Positions 29,726-39,602 of a stretch of 64,000 bases of DNA are shown here, in pieces. This DNA comes from Klebsiella sp. BIGb0407. Its GTDB lineage: Bacteria > Pseudomonadota > Gammaproteobacteria > Enterobacterales > Enterobacteriaceae. Where the stretch lies: assembly GCF_024807845.1 (NCBI RefSeq), contig NZ_JANUEQ010000001.1, positions 1,503,331 to 1,567,330 on the forward strand, in the 5' to 3' direction. The first letter of the stretch is position 1; the number at the start of each line of letters is the position of its first letter. Below the pieces are notes generated by a model, which was not told the origin of the DNA, ran no database searches, and saw only the letters and a list, made by a program, of their open reading frames with translations. Both the position numbers and the translations under genes were made by a program.

Positions 29726-30860
29726 AAAGTGCCTCCAGCAAACGTTCAATATCCTCGTCACTGTGTGCTGCACTCAGCGTGATACGTAAACGGGCGCTGC
29801 CTTGAGGAACGGTCGGTGGGCGAATAGCGGTTAGCCAGATTCCCTGTTCACGTAATCGGGCGGCCATCGTCAGGGCTGCCTGATTATCACCGATAATTAG
29901 CGGCTGAATCGCGCTATCGCTGGGCAGTCGCTGAAAAGGCAGGGCTGAAGCGCCGTCGCAAAAACGTCTGATATTACTCTGTAGTCTTGCGCGTAAATCA
30001 TCGGCCTGGCGAACAACCTGCAACGCTGCGCGTAGCGTGGAGGCTTGAGCCGCAGGCATCATGGTGCTGTAGATGAGATGCCGGGCATACTGCAGCAAAT
30101 AATCGGCGATTGTTACATGGCACAATACCGCAGCCCCACTGACGCCGAATGCCTTACCAAAAGTCACCACCAGTATATGCGGCTTAATCTGCTGAGCCTG
30201 GCAACTACCACACCCCTCATCACCAGCAACCCCAATACCATGGGCATCATCAACCATCAACCAGGCCCCTGCTTGCCGGGCCTGATTTGCCAGCTCGGTC
30301 AGAGGGGCTCTGTCGCCGTCCATACTGAATATCCCTTCCGTCATCAGTAATGTTTCGCCCGTCACGCGCGGCGTTAACAGATGCTGGAGTGCAGAGATAT
30401 CATTGTGCTGAAAACGTTTAAACTGTGCAGAGGACTGCATCGCCGCTTCCTGCATTGAGGCGTGGCAAAGCTTATCGGCAACCAGCAGATCCGCTTTCTG
30501 TCCGAGGGCGCTGATAACCGCCTGGTTCGCGCTATAACCAGAGATAAATAGCAGTGCCCGGTCAAAACCAAGCCATGCTGCCAGTTCTTGCTCAAACAGC
30601 TGATGCTCCTGACTATAGCCAGTAATATGCCCGGAACTGGTACTTCCCACTCCCCATTGCGCTGCGCCCTGCTGCCAGGCGGCAATCAGTGCAGGATGCT
30701 GACTCAGACCGAGGTAATCATTACTGGAAAAATTCAGGTAGGGCCGTCCGGCGAACTGAATCTCTCTCCCCTGATGTCGCTCATAGGCCTGGCGACGGCG
30801 AAACAGCCCTTTTTCCTGCTGTTGCACTAAAGCGCTATCAATACGTTGCTGCCAGCTCAT
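29709..30860 (-). CDS. bioF: 8-amino-7-oxononanoate synthase BioF
   Basis: PLP-dependent condensation of pimeloyl-ACP with alanine. 383 residues (E. coli 384). [22 protein letters not shown] variant ([10 protein letters not shown]), DDAHGIG and the lysine motif TFGKAFG are all present. Its ATG overlaps the bioB stop by one base (TAATG). Confidence 0.96.
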   Translation of the reverse strand: MSWQQRIDSALVQQQEKGLFRRRQAYERHQGREIQFAGRPYLNFSSNDYLGLSQHPALIAAWQQGAAQWGVGSTSSGHITGYSQEHQLFEQELAAWLGFDRALLFISGYSANQAVISALGQKADLLVADKLCHASMQEAAMQSSAQFKRFQHNDISALQHLLTPRVTGETLLMTEGIFSMDGDRAPLTELANQARQAGAWLMVDDAHGIGVAGDEGCGSCQAQQIKPHILVVTFGKAFGVSGAAVLCHVTIADYLLQYARHLIYSTMMPAAQASTLRAALQVVRQADDLRARLQSNIRRFCDGASALPFQRLPSDSAIQPLIIGDNQAALTMAARLREQGIWLTAIRPPTVPQGSARLRITLSAAHSDEDIERLLEALYDAAS

Positions 30861-31897
30861 TACACGGCCGCATTGTAGTAGTGTTCAGTGTCTGCATTCA
30901 CCCACTGCCGAGTGAGATGTTGCTGTTGTTCATTATCCCCAAGCTCAGTGGCGGTATGCTGCGGGTTAATGCCCAGCTTACGGAACAGACGTAGATCGCT
31001 ATCTTCTTCCGGATTGGTGGTAGTCAGTAGTTTACAGCCATAAAAAATCGAGTTTGCTCCGGCCATAAAACACATTGCCTGGGTTTGTTCACTCATCTGC
31101 TCCCGTCCTGCTGACAGACGGACATAAGAGCCCGGCATCATGACCCTTGCCACAGCAATGGTACGAATAAAATCAAAAGGATCGACATCATCATTATCGG
31201 CCAGCGGCGTGCCTTTGACTTTGACCAGCATGTTAATGGGTACGCTTTCGGGTGGCGCAGGCATATTGGCAAGCTGTAATAACAGCCCGGCACGATCCTT
31301 CACGGTCTCCCCTAATCCAAGGATGCCTCCGGAGCAAACTTTAATCCCGGCTTCGCGTACTTTATCCAGGGTATCAAGGCGTTCCTGGTAGGTGCGAGTA
31401 GTAATGATATTGCCGTAGAATTCCGGCGAGGTGTCCAGGTTATGGTTGTAATAATCCAGCCCGGCTGCAGCCAGCCTTCCCGCCTGGGAGTTATTCAATG
31501 TTCCGAGGGTCATACAGGTTTCCAGTCCCATCTCCCTGACGCCCTTTACCATTTGCTCAAGATAGGGCATATCGCGCTCATGGGGATTTTTCCAGGCGGC
31601 CCCCATACAAAAACGGGTTGCTCCGGCGCTTAATGCCTTGCGGGCAGAATCCAGTACCTGCCCCACCTCCATCAAACGCTCAGCTTCAAGACCGGTTTTA
31701 TAGCGAGCACTCTGCGGACAGTATTTACAGTCTTCCGGGCAAGCTCCCGTTTTAATCGACAGCAAAGTGCTGACTTGAACTTGCAGGGGATCAAAGTGCT
31801 GACGATGAACTTGTTGCGCTTCAAACATCAATTCCATAAAAGGTTTTTCAAATAAAGCGGTGACTTGCGGCATTGTCCAGCAAGAGTTGTGAGCCAT
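30860..31897 (-). CDS. bioB: Biotin synthase BioB (radical SAM)
   Basis: Inserts sulphur into dethiobiotin. Radical-SAM cysteines 53, 57 and 60 in CPEDCKYC, and the [15 protein letters not shown] segment that helps hold the 2Fe-2S cluster, are intact. 345 residues from ATG 31897 with GGAGAGAC upstream; the frame is open to 31930 but not conserved. First gene of bioBFCD, transcribed away from bioA through the BirA operator. Each turnover releases 5'-deoxyadenosine. Confidence 0.97.
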   Translation of the reverse strand: MAHNSCWTMPQVTALFEKPFMELMFEAQQVHRQHFDPLQVQVSTLLSIKTGACPEDCKYCPQSARYKTGLEAERLMEVGQVLDSARKALSAGATRFCMGAAWKNPHERDMPYLEQMVKGVREMGLETCMTLGTLNNSQAGRLAAAGLDYYNHNLDTSPEFYGNIITTRTYQERLDTLDKVREAGIKVCSGGILGLGETVKDRAGLLLQLANMPAPPESVPINMLVKVKGTPLADNDDVDPFDFIRTIAVARVMMPGSYVRLSAGREQMSEQTQAMCFMAGANSIFYGCKLLTTTNPEEDSDLRLFRKLGINPQHTATELGDNEQQQHLTRQWVNADTEHYYNAAV

Positions 31898-31942
31898 TAA
31901 GTCTCTCCGAAAGGTGTTATTATTCATCAATTGCAGCTACAC

Positions 31943-31976
31943 TTGTAAACCTAAATGTTTTTTAAATGGTTTACAA
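31943..31976. promoter_or_regulatory. BirA (bio) operator between bioA and bioB
   Basis: TTGTAAACC-N16-GGTTTACAA is a perfect inverted repeat with the E. coli bio operator spacing. BirA with biotinoyl-AMP binds here and represses both divergent promoters. Confidence 0.92.
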
Positions 31977-31984
31977 GTCGCGCT

Positions 31985-33280
31985 ATGACACCTGCTGATT
32001 TATCGTTCGATCAACGCCATATCTGGCACCCCTATACGTCCATGATCCAGCCATTACCGGTCTATCCGGTGGTATCAGCCCATGAGTGCACTTTAATGCT
32101 GAGTGATGACACCCCTCTGGTTGATGGTATGTCCTCCTGGTGGGCAGCTATCCATGGCTATAATCATCCGCGTCTTAATCAGGCGATGAAGGCGCAAATT
32201 GATAGCATGTCGCATGTGATGTTTGGCGGTATTACCCATCCCCCGGCTGTCGACCTGTGCCGTAAACTGGTGGCGATGACGCCGGATACACTGGAGTGCG
32301 TATTTTTAGCTGACTCCGGCTCAGTGGCGGTTGAAGTAGCGATGAAAATGGCGCTGCAATACTGGAAGGCTAAGGGTGAAACCCGGCAGCGTTTCCTGAC
32401 GTTGGGCGGCGGGTATCATGGTGATACTCTCGGCGCGATGTCAGTTTGCTGTCCGGAAAATTCGATGCACAGTTTGTGGCAGGGTTACTTACCTGAACAG
32501 CTGTTTTCCCCGGCACCGACTTGCCGCTTTGATGAACCATGGGATGAAAGAGATATTGTGCCGTTCGCCCGTTTAATGGCGGGTTATCGTCAGGAGATTG
32601 CGGCGATTATTCTAGAACCTGTGGTTCAAGGTGCCGGGGGCATGCGTTTTTATCATCCACAGTGGTTACGCCAGATCCGCCGGATGTGTGACCGGGAAGG
32701 TATTTTGCTGATTGCCGATGAAATTGCCACGGGTTTTGGGCGAACCGGCAAACTGTTTGCCTGCGAGCATGCTGGCATTACCCCGGATATTCTCTGCCTG
32801 GGTAAAGCGCTTACTGGCGGCACTATGACGCTTTCCGCGACACTGACCACGCGCCAGGTCGCTGACACCATCAGCCAGGGTGAGGCGGGCTGTTTTATGC
32901 ACGGCCCGACCTATATGGGTAATCCTCTGGCCTGTGCGGTCGCCAGCGAAAGCCTCTCGCTGCTGGAAAATGGGGACTGGCAACAACAGGTTGCCCGCAT
33001 TGAACAGAGACTGAGAACTGGGCTCAACCCGCTGGTAGAAAGCCCGTTAGTAGCCGATGTGAGAGTGCTTGGCGCAATCGGGGTAGTGGAAACAAAATAT
33101 CCGGTTAAAATGGCTGAACTGCAACGCTTCTTTGTAGATCAAGGCGTCTGGATCAGGCCGTTTGGTCAGCTGATTTATTTAATGCCGCCTTATATTATTA
33201 GCGATGCTGAACTGGATAAATTAATGACCGCGATTGCCCGAGCAGTAGAAGAAACTGCCTTTTTTCAAGGCTATTCTTAA
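31985..33280 (+). CDS. bioA: Adenosylmethionine-8-amino-7-oxononanoate aminotransferase BioA
   Basis: Forms 7,8-diaminopelargonate using SAM as amino donor. 431 residues (E. coli 429). SSWWAAIHGYNHP, DSGSVAVEVAMKMA, DEIATGFGRTG and PLP lysine Lys274 in CLGKALTGGT are conserved. Start at 31985 as in E. coli; the frame opens at 31955 inside the operator. Confidence 0.96.
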   Translation: MTPADLSFDQRHIWHPYTSMIQPLPVYPVVSAHECTLMLSDDTPLVDGMSSWWAAIHGYNHPRLNQAMKAQIDSMSHVMFGGITHPPAVDLCRKLVAMTPDTLECVFLADSGSVAVEVAMKMALQYWKAKGETRQRFLTLGGGYHGDTLGAMSVCCPENSMHSLWQGYLPEQLFSPAPTCRFDEPWDERDIVPFARLMAGYRQEIAAIILEPVVQGAGGMRFYHPQWLRQIRRMCDREGILLIADEIATGFGRTGKLFACEHAGITPDILCLGKALTGGTMTLSATLTTRQVADTISQGEAGCFMHGPTYMGNPLACAVASESLSLLENGDWQQQVARIEQRLRTGLNPLVESPLVADVRVLGAIGVVETKYPVKMAELQRFFVDQGVWIRPFGQLIYLMPPYIISDAELDKLMTAIARAVEETAFFQGYS

Positions 33281-33285
33281 AAACC

Positions 33286-33310
33286 AACCCTCTCTGATTT
33301 AGAGAGGGTT
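33286..33310. terminator. Hairpin after bioA
   Basis: Perfect 10-bp stem AACCCTCTCT/AGAGAGGGTT with a 5-base loop, six bases after the bioA stop. The U-run is weak (GTATATCC) on the plus strand; on the minus strand TTTTTAAGA follows at a distance. Confidence 0.6.
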
Positions 33311-33311
33311 G

Positions 33312-33427
33312 TATATCCGTCATACTTTCAAGTTGTCTGGGTATTCCGCCGAGTCACACAGTTTATCTATGCTCATCGACGGGCTGAACTTAGCGCCAAT
33401 AAGCAACTCGAATTATTTTAGGTATAT
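33312..33427. repeat. MITE-like element with imperfect terminal inverted repeats
   Basis: The left end TATATCCGTCATACTTTCAAG runs into TTG, and the right end CAACTCGAATTATTTTAGGT runs into ATAT; the two are imperfect inverted copies of each other. Such ends (CAAGTTG ... CAACTCGAATTATTT) recur as dispersed, non-coding repeats in many Enterobacterales genomes. About 116 bases, no coding capacity. I recall the end pattern from other enterobacteria; copy number here is not visible. Confidence 0.55.
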
Positions 33428-33458
33428 ATAAATAATATAACACTAGTCCGATAATTAG

Positions 33459-34001
33459 TTATGAAGGCCGATTAAGACGCATATTCCACACTGCGTTTAA
33501 TGAGTTAATCAAAACTGGATCTGGTTCATTAATACTTATACCATAACCGACATTCAACCCCATAGCATAAACAGTAACATCAAGAGGCTCTACAGTATCG
33601 GGGATGTGACGAATATACTCCTCCCCTCGTTTATTGATTGAAATATCATTTTTCAACTCAATATTTGTATCTCTTGGATATTTATCGCAGATACTCTCAG
33701 ATATTTCTTTTGCCTTTCCTTGTTCAAACATATTCGTTACTGCAGTGACTGCTACCCCCAAAGCAAAGAGCCGCGCATTCTGATTATCACGCAAGCTACT
33801 GTTTATTGAGGATTGAAGGTTCTCAATAGCCATTGCTGAATTGAACAAAGAAGACTCTTTATTGATAATGTGTAACTCAACAGAGGTGTTTTCTATACTA
33901 CTGATAGCCGTAGCAGGGTGATTGTTTAAAGGTGCCCTTTCAGAATAAGAGCCGCTACCAATACTGACGTTATTTGAACTACCGGATAAACTTCCAATCA
34001 T
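33459..34001 (-). CDS. Unrecognised 180-residue protein, orphan gene between bioA and ybhC
   Basis: ATG 34001 is preceded by AAAGGA; the frame opens earlier at TTG 34037. The N-terminal 40 residues are rich in Ser, Gly and Asn (MIGSLSGSSNNVSIGSGSYS), without hydrophobic signal, a composition frequent in type III secreted proteins. Then come a helical part (about 55-100, with LFALGVAVTAVTNMFEQGKA) and a C-terminal part containing YAMGLNVGYGISINEPDPV. I do not recognise the family. AT-rich compared with neighbours. It lies where E. coli has ybhB and the lambda attachment site, a known insertion spot, and beside a MITE-like repeat. Confidence 0.6.
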   Translation of the reverse strand: MIGSLSGSSNNVSIGSGSYSERAPLNNHPATAISSIENTSVELHIINKESSLFNSAMAIENLQSSINSSLRDNQNARLFALGVAVTAVTNMFEQGKAKEISESICDKYPRDTNIELKNDISINKRGEEYIRHIPDTVEPLDVTVYAMGLNVGYGISINEPDPVLINSLNAVWNMRLNRPS

Positions 34002-34039
34002 ACTATATCCTTTTATATGTACTACGTTAAGAAACAAGT

Positions 34040-34067
34040 AAATAGTACATCTATATATGTACTATTT
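34040..34067. promoter_or_regulatory. Perfect palindrome upstream of the orphan gene
   Basis: AAATAGTACAT and ATGTACTATTT are 11-base arms around a 6-base spacer, 39 bases before the start codon of the 180-residue gene. A further ATATGTACTA copy lies at about 34015-34025. This looks like an operator of a dimeric regulator that overlaps the promoter. Confidence 0.5.
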
Positions 34068-34526
34068 ATTTCAAAATTCACCTTTTATTTCAGTACATTA
34101 AATTAGCGTAAAAATCATTATTTTTTATATCTCGAGTGATAGCAGTTTGACTTCAACCTGCTGAAGAGACTAATAAATGTGTGCAAAGACCTTTTGTCAA
34201 AACGAATAGGGAGCAAGACCCACGGACAGACAACAGCTTCAGAGATAGCAGACCAGGAAAAAACCCAACATATCCGAACAATTCACCTCGTGCCAGGGCT
34301 CAACGACCACAAAATACATGAGTATTCTGCTGACCTGTCTAAAGGCGCTTTCATCCTGAGCAGTATCAAGGTATTTTATGCGCGCATTGGATTATGACTC
34401 AGGCATTTGGCTATGATGCCAGCCCATCGATGAGTCATTAATCGCACCCTTTTATTGTATTGTGCCTGCTTGTTGTCTGATAGTGGGCCTTAAGAATCGC
34501 CCTTTTCGCATATAGCAGGAGCAACC
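34068..34526. other. Intergenic region before ybhC
   Basis: About 460 bases. It contains a weak 72-codon frame (34179-34397) with no ribosome site or family, which I do not accept as a gene. No ybhB and no lambda attB core could be found. The ybhC promoter should lie close to the right end. Confidence 0.35.
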
Positions 34527-35801
34527 TTGAACAGATTTTCTTTTTCGCGTGGAGCCGCAGCACTGGCTTTTACCGTCGCATTAACGGCCTGTAGCTCTAC
34601 TCCGCAGGAAGACAAACCGTCAACCCAGGTAGCTCCGGGGACACAATCACGTCCAATTCTTAATGCAGCAGAAGCACAAAACTTTGTTGCCGCGCGTTAT
34701 TTTGCCTCAATGAACCCAAATGAAGCGCCCTGGACACCTGAAGCTATTCGCCTGCCACAGCAGCCTGATTTTATTGTCGGACCTGCAGACAGTACCGGTG
34801 TAACACATCATTCTATTCAGGCCGCGGTTGATGCCGCTATAATCAAACATAGCAGCCAGCGTCAGTACATCGCTATTCTGCCGGGTGAGTATGAAGGCAC
34901 ACTGTATATACCTGCTGCCTCCAGTAGCATTACGCTGTACGGCACCACCTCAAATCCAGCGGATGTGAAAATAGGTCTGACACTCGACTCTGAAATGGAC
35001 GCAGTGACCTGGCGTAAAACCGTTAACCCTTCAGGGAAATATATGCCGGGCAAACCGTCCTGGTATATGTTTGATAACTGCCAGAACCATAAAGGGGCTA
35101 CCGTTGGTATCATGTGTTCTGCCGCTTTATGGTCACAAAATAATGGCTTACAGCTGCAAAACCTGACCGTACAAAATACCCTCGGCGATAGCGTTGATGC
35201 CGGTAACCACCAGGCCGTTGCCCTGCGTAGTGACGGGGATAAAGTTCAGCTGAACAATGTGAATATTCTTGGTCGTCAGAATACCTTCTTTGTGACCAAC
35301 AGCGATGTTCAGAACCGCATCCTGTCGGGTAAACAACCTCGTACCCTGGTAACGAATAGCTATATCGAAGGCGATGTGGATGTCGTTGCGGGCCGTGGTG
35401 CGGTGGTGTTTGAAAATACCGAATTCCGCCTGGTTAACAGCCGTACTCAGGAAGGCGTGGTGTTTGCTCCGGCGACAGAACCTAACCTCTACTTTGGTTT
35501 CCTGGCAATCAACAGCCGTTTCAAAGCCTCGGGTGATGCCTTGTTAGGCCGTTCATGGGATATCGAAACGGCCGGCGTTGCCGCGAATGGCCAGGTCGTT
35601 ATCCGTGACAGCGTGATTTCTGAAGGCTTTAATCAGGCACGTCCGTGGGGTGATGCTCTGAATTCACAGCGTCCGTTCACAGGCAATATCGGCGCTAAAG
35701 ACGAGCAAGGTAATTTTAGCCGTGACTTAAATGCAGCGGGTGCAAATCGCCTGTGGGAATATAACAACCGTGGTACAGGTAGTACCGTTGTTGCTGAATA
35801 A
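34527..35801 (+). CDS. ybhC: YbhC, outer-membrane lipoprotein of the pectinesterase fold (acyl-CoA thioesterase)
   Basis: 424 residues (E. coli 427). Lipoprotein signal with lipobox LTAC (Cys22) after a hydrophobic stretch. The rest is the right-handed parallel beta-helix of carbohydrate esterase family 8, with SIQAAVDAAI, QNTFFVTNSDVQNR and YIEGDVDVVAGRGAVVF. E. coli YbhC has lost pectinesterase activity and acts as a thioesterase. TTG start at 34527 with AGGAG ahead. In E. coli ybhB lies between bioA and ybhC; here it is gone. Confidence 0.92.
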   Translation: MNRFSFSRGAAALAFTVALTACSSTPQEDKPSTQVAPGTQSRPILNAAEAQNFVAARYFASMNPNEAPWTPEAIRLPQQPDFIVGPADSTGVTHHSIQAAVDAAIIKHSSQRQYIAILPGEYEGTLYIPAASSSITLYGTTSNPADVKIGLTLDSEMDAVTWRKTVNPSGKYMPGKPSWYMFDNCQNHKGATVGIMCSAALWSQNNGLQLQNLTVQNTLGDSVDAGNHQAVALRSDGDKVQLNNVNILGRQNTFFVTNSDVQNRILSGKQPRTLVTNSYIEGDVDVVAGRGAVVFENTEFRLVNSRTQEGVVFAPATEPNLYFGFLAINSRFKASGDALLGRSWDIETAGVAANGQVVIRDSVISEGFNQARPWGDALNSQRPFTGNIGAKDEQGNFSRDLNAAGANRLWEYNNRGTGSTVVAE

Positions 35802-35846
35802 TCCGCACCGGATATAACTGGTGGGGTTGAATAAGTGAGTGATTTA

Positions 35847-35880
35847 CACCCTGTGGGCAGCATGCCAACAGGGTGTTTTT
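35847..35880 (+). terminator. Terminator after ybhC
   Basis: CACCCTGT pairs with ACAGGGTG around a 13-base loop, then TTTTTATAA on the plus strand. pgl ends just beyond on the opposite strand. Confidence 0.8.
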
Positions 35881-35885
35881 ATAAC

Positions 35886-36884
35886 TTAGTGAGCGTAAAT
35901 CGCCACCCACATTGGGCCCTGCCCTACTGCATAACGCCCTTTCTCTTCCAGTAAGCCTTGCTCTTGCGAGATACCATAGACGGCAACATGGTGAGATTTC
36001 TGTCCCACGGCAACCAGATACTTACCGCTATTATCGATATTAAAGCCGCGTGGCTGTGCTTCGGTTGGCTGATAGCCGACAAGTGACAGTACGCTACCAT
36101 CTTCAGAGACATCATAGATGGTGATAAGGCTCGAAGTACGGTCGCAGGCATACAGATGGCGACCATCCGGAGTGATATGAATATCCGCAGCCCAGCGAAC
36201 ATCGCTGAAATCTGGTGGCATCATTTCTACCGTCTGAACGCACTCGATAGCGCCGTTTGGATCCTTCAATTCCCAGGCATTCACTGAACTGTTCAGTTCA
36301 TTGACGCTGTAGGCATACTGATGATTTGGGTGGAAAGCCATATGACGAGGGCCGGCACCTTCAACAGTGGTCACTTCTGCCGGGGTCTGAGCGACCAGAT
36401 GTCCGTCATCAGACAAAGTGAACAGACAAATTCTGTCTTGTTTCAGAGCAGGTACCCAGAGAGTGCTGTTATCCGGCGAGATATTGGCTGAGTGACAACC
36501 TTCCAGACCATCAACGATATCGACTGTTGCGCCCGGTAAACCGTCATTCTCAAGGCTAATCACCCCGACGTTACCCGCATTATAAGAAGCGCTGAACAGA
36601 AAACGTCCGCTACGGTCAGTCGAGATATGGGTCGGGCTGCCCGGCAGAGGTGCTTCACCTGCCTCTGTTAGCCTACCGTCATCGGGTGTGATACGGTAAG
36701 CTATCACACGAAATTCAGGGCGTACACCCACATACAGGAAGCGCTTATCCGGGCTGACGACCATTGGCTGAACCTGGCCTGCAACATCGACTACTTGCAA
36801 CAGGGTGAGTGAGCCATTGGAGTGAAGTGTCCAGACATGAATCTGCTGGCTTTCCGGGCTGGCGGTATAGACCGTCTGTTTCAT
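35886..36884 (-). CDS. pgl: 6-phosphogluconolactonase Pgl (seven-bladed propeller)
   Basis: Hydrolyses 6-phosphogluconolactone in the pentose phosphate pathway. 332 residues (E. coli 331), start [15 protein letters not shown] at 36884. Propeller repeats include [53 protein letters not shown] and [18 protein letters not shown] precedes the start. In E. coli four genes (ybhD, H, I, J) separate pgl from ybhC; here they are adjacent. Confidence 0.95.
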   Translation of the reverse strand: MKQTVYTASPESQQIHVWTLHSNGSLTLLQVVDVAGQVQPMVVSPDKRFLYVGVRPEFRVIAYRITPDDGRLTEAGEAPLPGSPTHISTDRSGRFLFSASYNAGNVGVISLENDGLPGATVDIVDGLEGCHSANISPDNSTLWVPALKQDRICLFTLSDDGHLVAQTPAEVTTVEGAGPRHMAFHPNHQYAYSVNELNSSVNAWELKDPNGAIECVQTVEMMPPDFSDVRWAADIHITPDGRHLYACDRTSSLITIYDVSEDGSVLSLVGYQPTEAQPRGFNIDNSGKYLVAVGQKSHHVAVYGISQEQGLLEEKGRYAVGQGPMWVAIYAH

Positions 36885-37019
36885 AAGTTTATTCTTCTCC
36901 ATGCATCGTAAGTCATAGTCACAAAATTAGCGCATTTTTAGAGACAGGTAGTCATTTTGCACCAGGTTGCGAACTGTGTAACATCGTATCAACTTCTTAA
37001 ATCATAACAGGAACTTTTA

Positions 37020-37850
37020 ATGCGTTATCACGTAATCGCTCTTGATCTCGACGGCACCCTGCTGACATCGCAGAAAACTATCTTACCCGAGTCACTGAAG
37101 GCCCTGAGTGACGCCCGCGCCGCAGGCGTCAAAGTTATTATTGTCACCGGCCGTCATCACGTTGCTATTCATCCTTTTTATCAGGCTCTGCAACTTGATA
37201 CACCTGCTATTTGCTGTAATGGCACTTATTTGTATGATTATCAAAATCAGCAAGTACTGGCTTCCGACCCGGTGCACCCGCAACAGGCGGATCAACTTAT
37301 CTCTCTGCTCGATACGCATCAGATAGAGGGATTAATGTATGTTGATAATGCCATGCTTTACCCCGAAGATTCTAAAAAAATTCAGGCACATGTCGCACGG
37401 ACCAGTACCTGGGCACAATCCCTACCTGAGTCACAGCGCCCGGTATTTAAAAATGTCCCTTCTTTGCGCCAGTCAGCTACCGAAGCCGAGGCTATCTGGA
37501 AATTTGCTCTGATTGACTCTGATGTACCCAAGCTGCGCCAGTTTACTGAGACAGTTGAATCCAGCCTTGGCTTAACCTGCGAGTTTTCATGGCATGACCA
37601 AGTGGATGTCACTCAGCGTGGCAACAGTAAAGGGGCGCGTCTGGCACAGTGGGTAGCACAGCAAGGTCTGACGATGGATCAGGTTATTGCCTTCGGTGAT
37701 AACGACAATGACCTGAGTATGCTGGAAACGGCAGGACTAGGTGTGGCAATGGGCAATGCGGCTGACGCCATCAAGGCCCGAGCCAAACTGACTATCGGCA
37801 ATAATGAGCAACCGAGCATTGCCGAGACACTGTATCGCTACGTCCTCTAG
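37020..37850 (+). CDS. ybhA: YbhA, HAD-family (Cof-type) phosphatase, pyridoxal phosphate phosphatase
   Basis: 276 residues. HAD motifs: DLDGTLL (residues 9-15) at the N-terminus, VTGRH as motif II, and GDNDNDLSMLETAG as motif IV, with a type IIB cap in the middle. E. coli YbhA acts on pyridoxal phosphate and fructose-1,6-bisphosphate. Its stop codon abuts the stop of convergent modC with no spacer, so both genes would need to end transcription inside each other. Confidence 0.93.
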   Translation: MRYHVIALDLDGTLLTSQKTILPESLKALSDARAAGVKVIIVTGRHHVAIHPFYQALQLDTPAICCNGTYLYDYQNQQVLASDPVHPQQADQLISLLDTHQIEGLMYVDNAMLYPEDSKKIQAHVARTSTWAQSLPESQRPVFKNVPSLRQSATEAEAIWKFALIDSDVPKLRQFTETVESSLGLTCEFSWHDQVDVTQRGNSKGARLAQWVAQQGLTMDQVIAFGDNDNDLSMLETAGLGVAMGNAADAIKARAKLTIGNNEQPSIAETLYRYVL

Positions 37851-38909
37851 TCAGGTCATAATCGCGACGCTTTTTATTTGAGCATACAGCCAGAGTCCGG
37901 GTTTGACCGCAAGTTCATCCCGGGCCCACGGGCTGATTCTGGCCCACAGAATACGCGACCCCGCTTCCAGCCGAACGTCCACCTGCCCTTTTTCATCCAG
38001 GCATTCAGCCACCCTTACCCGCAATACATTACGGATACTGCTTTTTACCGGCGGTTCAAGCGCCAATGAGATATCCGATGCCTTGATACGAATACGTAGC
38101 GCAGAACGGGGAGGTTTATCCAGTTTATTCACCCACAGGTGCTGACCATCCAGCGCCAGAGCCGTCATCGCGTAATGAGGATGATGCTCCACCACCTGAA
38201 CATTGAGTATGCTGCTTTGTTGCTCCTGAGGTAACCAGGGGTGCATAACACTGCTGCTCCAGACTTCCTCCAGGTCACCAAAAGCCTTCACATTGCCGCC
38301 ATCGAGGATCAGGACTTTGTCAGCCAGATGCAAAATTTCCTCCAGCGAATGGCTGACATAAAGCATGGGAATATTAATTTCACGCGCCAGGCGCTGAAGG
38401 TAAGGAATTAATTCACGCTTGCGTGGAATATCCAGTGACGCCAGCGGTTCATCCAGCAGCATTAATTCCGGGGCTGTCAGTAATGAACGCCCAATAGCAA
38501 CACGCTGTTTCTCTCCTCCCGACAAACTGGACGGAAAACGGTCGAGTAACTCACTAATTCCCAGTAACTCGACTAAGTTGTCGAATTTTCCCGCCATGCT
38601 TTTTGCCATACCGTATTTCAGATTGCCGCGTACTCGATAGTGGGGAAACAGGCGCGCATCCTGAAAAACATAGCCAATACGGCGCTTCTCCGGTGCCAGA
38701 TAAAATGATTTATCGGCATCCATCAGCACACGGTCATTGAGCACAATACGTCCTGCCTCAGGACGAGTTAACCCACTGATAGCATTGATCAATGAGGTCT
38801 TTCCTGCACCAGAAACACCAAAAATCGCGGTGATACCCTTGCCGGGTAGCTCTTCATCCAGGTGTAAACGGTGGCTACCCAGAGTCTGGGTAAAATTCAG
38901 CATCAGCAT
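37851..38909 (-). CDS. modC: Molybdate ABC importer ATPase ModC
   Basis: 352 residues, equal to E. coli. Walker [11 protein letters not shown] near residue 31, signature [20 protein letters not shown], followed by the C-terminal mop/TOBE domain (about 290-352, [16 protein letters not shown]) that binds molybdate for trans-inhibition in some relatives. GGAGG before ATG 38909. Last gene of modABC. Confidence 0.96.
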   Translation of the reverse strand: MLMLNFTQTLGSHRLHLDEELPGKGITAIFGVSGAGKTSLINAISGLTRPEAGRIVLNDRVLMDADKSFYLAPEKRRIGYVFQDARLFPHYRVRGNLKYGMAKSMAGKFDNLVELLGISELLDRFPSSLSGGEKQRVAIGRSLLTAPELMLLDEPLASLDIPRKRELIPYLQRLAREINIPMLYVSHSLEEILHLADKVLILDGGNVKAFGDLEEVWSSSVMHPWLPQEQQSSILNVQVVEHHPHYAMTALALDGQHLWVNKLDKPPRSALRIRIKASDISLALEPPVKSSIRNVLRVRVAECLDEKGQVDVRLEAGSRILWARISPWARDELAVKPGLWLYAQIKSVAIMT

Positions 38910-38912
38910 CGT

Positions 38913-39602
38913 TTATCCTCCCAGACGCTTACGGCTAATACGGGCCAGCCATTCAGCCACCAGTAATGAGATCATCGCCAGTCCAATCGCTATCACACAT
39001 AAACGCCAGGCTGCATGTTCGCCACCAGGGGTTTGAATCAGGGTATACATTGCAGAAGGCAAGGTTCGGGTTTCACCAGGAATGTTTGAAACAAAGGTAA
39101 TAGTGGCGCCAAACTCGCCAAGCGAACGGGCAAATGCAAGCACTGTACCTGCGATAATACCTGGCAGGGTTAATGGCAGCGTGATAGTCAGGAAAACACG
39201 CCATCGTCCGGCCCCTAAGGTACGGGCGGCTTGCTCAAGACGTAAATCAACACCCTCCAGCGCCAGACGGATAGCACGTACCATCAGAGGAAATGACATC
39301 ACCGCTGCGGCGAGTACTGCTCCGCGCCAGTTAAACGCAAAAGTAATGCCAAACCAGTCATAAAACCAGGCGCCAATCACCCCGCGTCGCCCAAAGCTGA
39401 CCAACAGTAAATAACCCACCACCACAGGAGGCAAAACTAACGGGAGATGGATAAGGCTATCCAGCAGAGCTTTACCTGGAAACTGGCAACGCACCAGAAT
39501 CCAGGCAACGAAGATCCCTAAAGGGAGGCTAAACAGCACCGCAACGGAAGAAACTTTAAGGCTGAGCAGTACGGCTTGCCATTCGGGATCTGTCAGTATC
39601 AT
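38913..39602 (-). CDS. modB: Molybdate ABC importer permease ModB
   Basis: 229 residues with five membrane helices and the EAA loop LEQAARTLGAGRWRVFLTITLP. Its ATG overlaps the modA stop (TAATG), indicating coupling. Three bases lie before modC. Confidence 0.96.
   Translation of the reverse strand: MILTDPEWQAVLLSLKVSSVAVLFSLPLGIFVAWILVRCQFPGKALLDSLIHLPLVLPPVVVGYLLLVSFGRRGVIGAWFYDWFGITFAFNWRGAVLAAAVMSFPLMVRAIRLALEGVDLRLEQAARTLGAGRWRVFLTITLPLTLPGIIAGTVLAFARSLGEFGATITFVSNIPGETRTLPSAMYTLIQTPGGEHAAWRLCVIAIGLAMISLLVAEWLARISRKRLGG

Noticed and set aside
34179..34397. 72-codon open frame before ybhC
   Set aside because: No ribosome site, no recognisable family, codon use unlike the neighbours.
33281..34526. 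Lambda attB site at the bioA-ybhC junction
   Set aside because: The 15-base core sequence of lambda attB was not found in this stretch.
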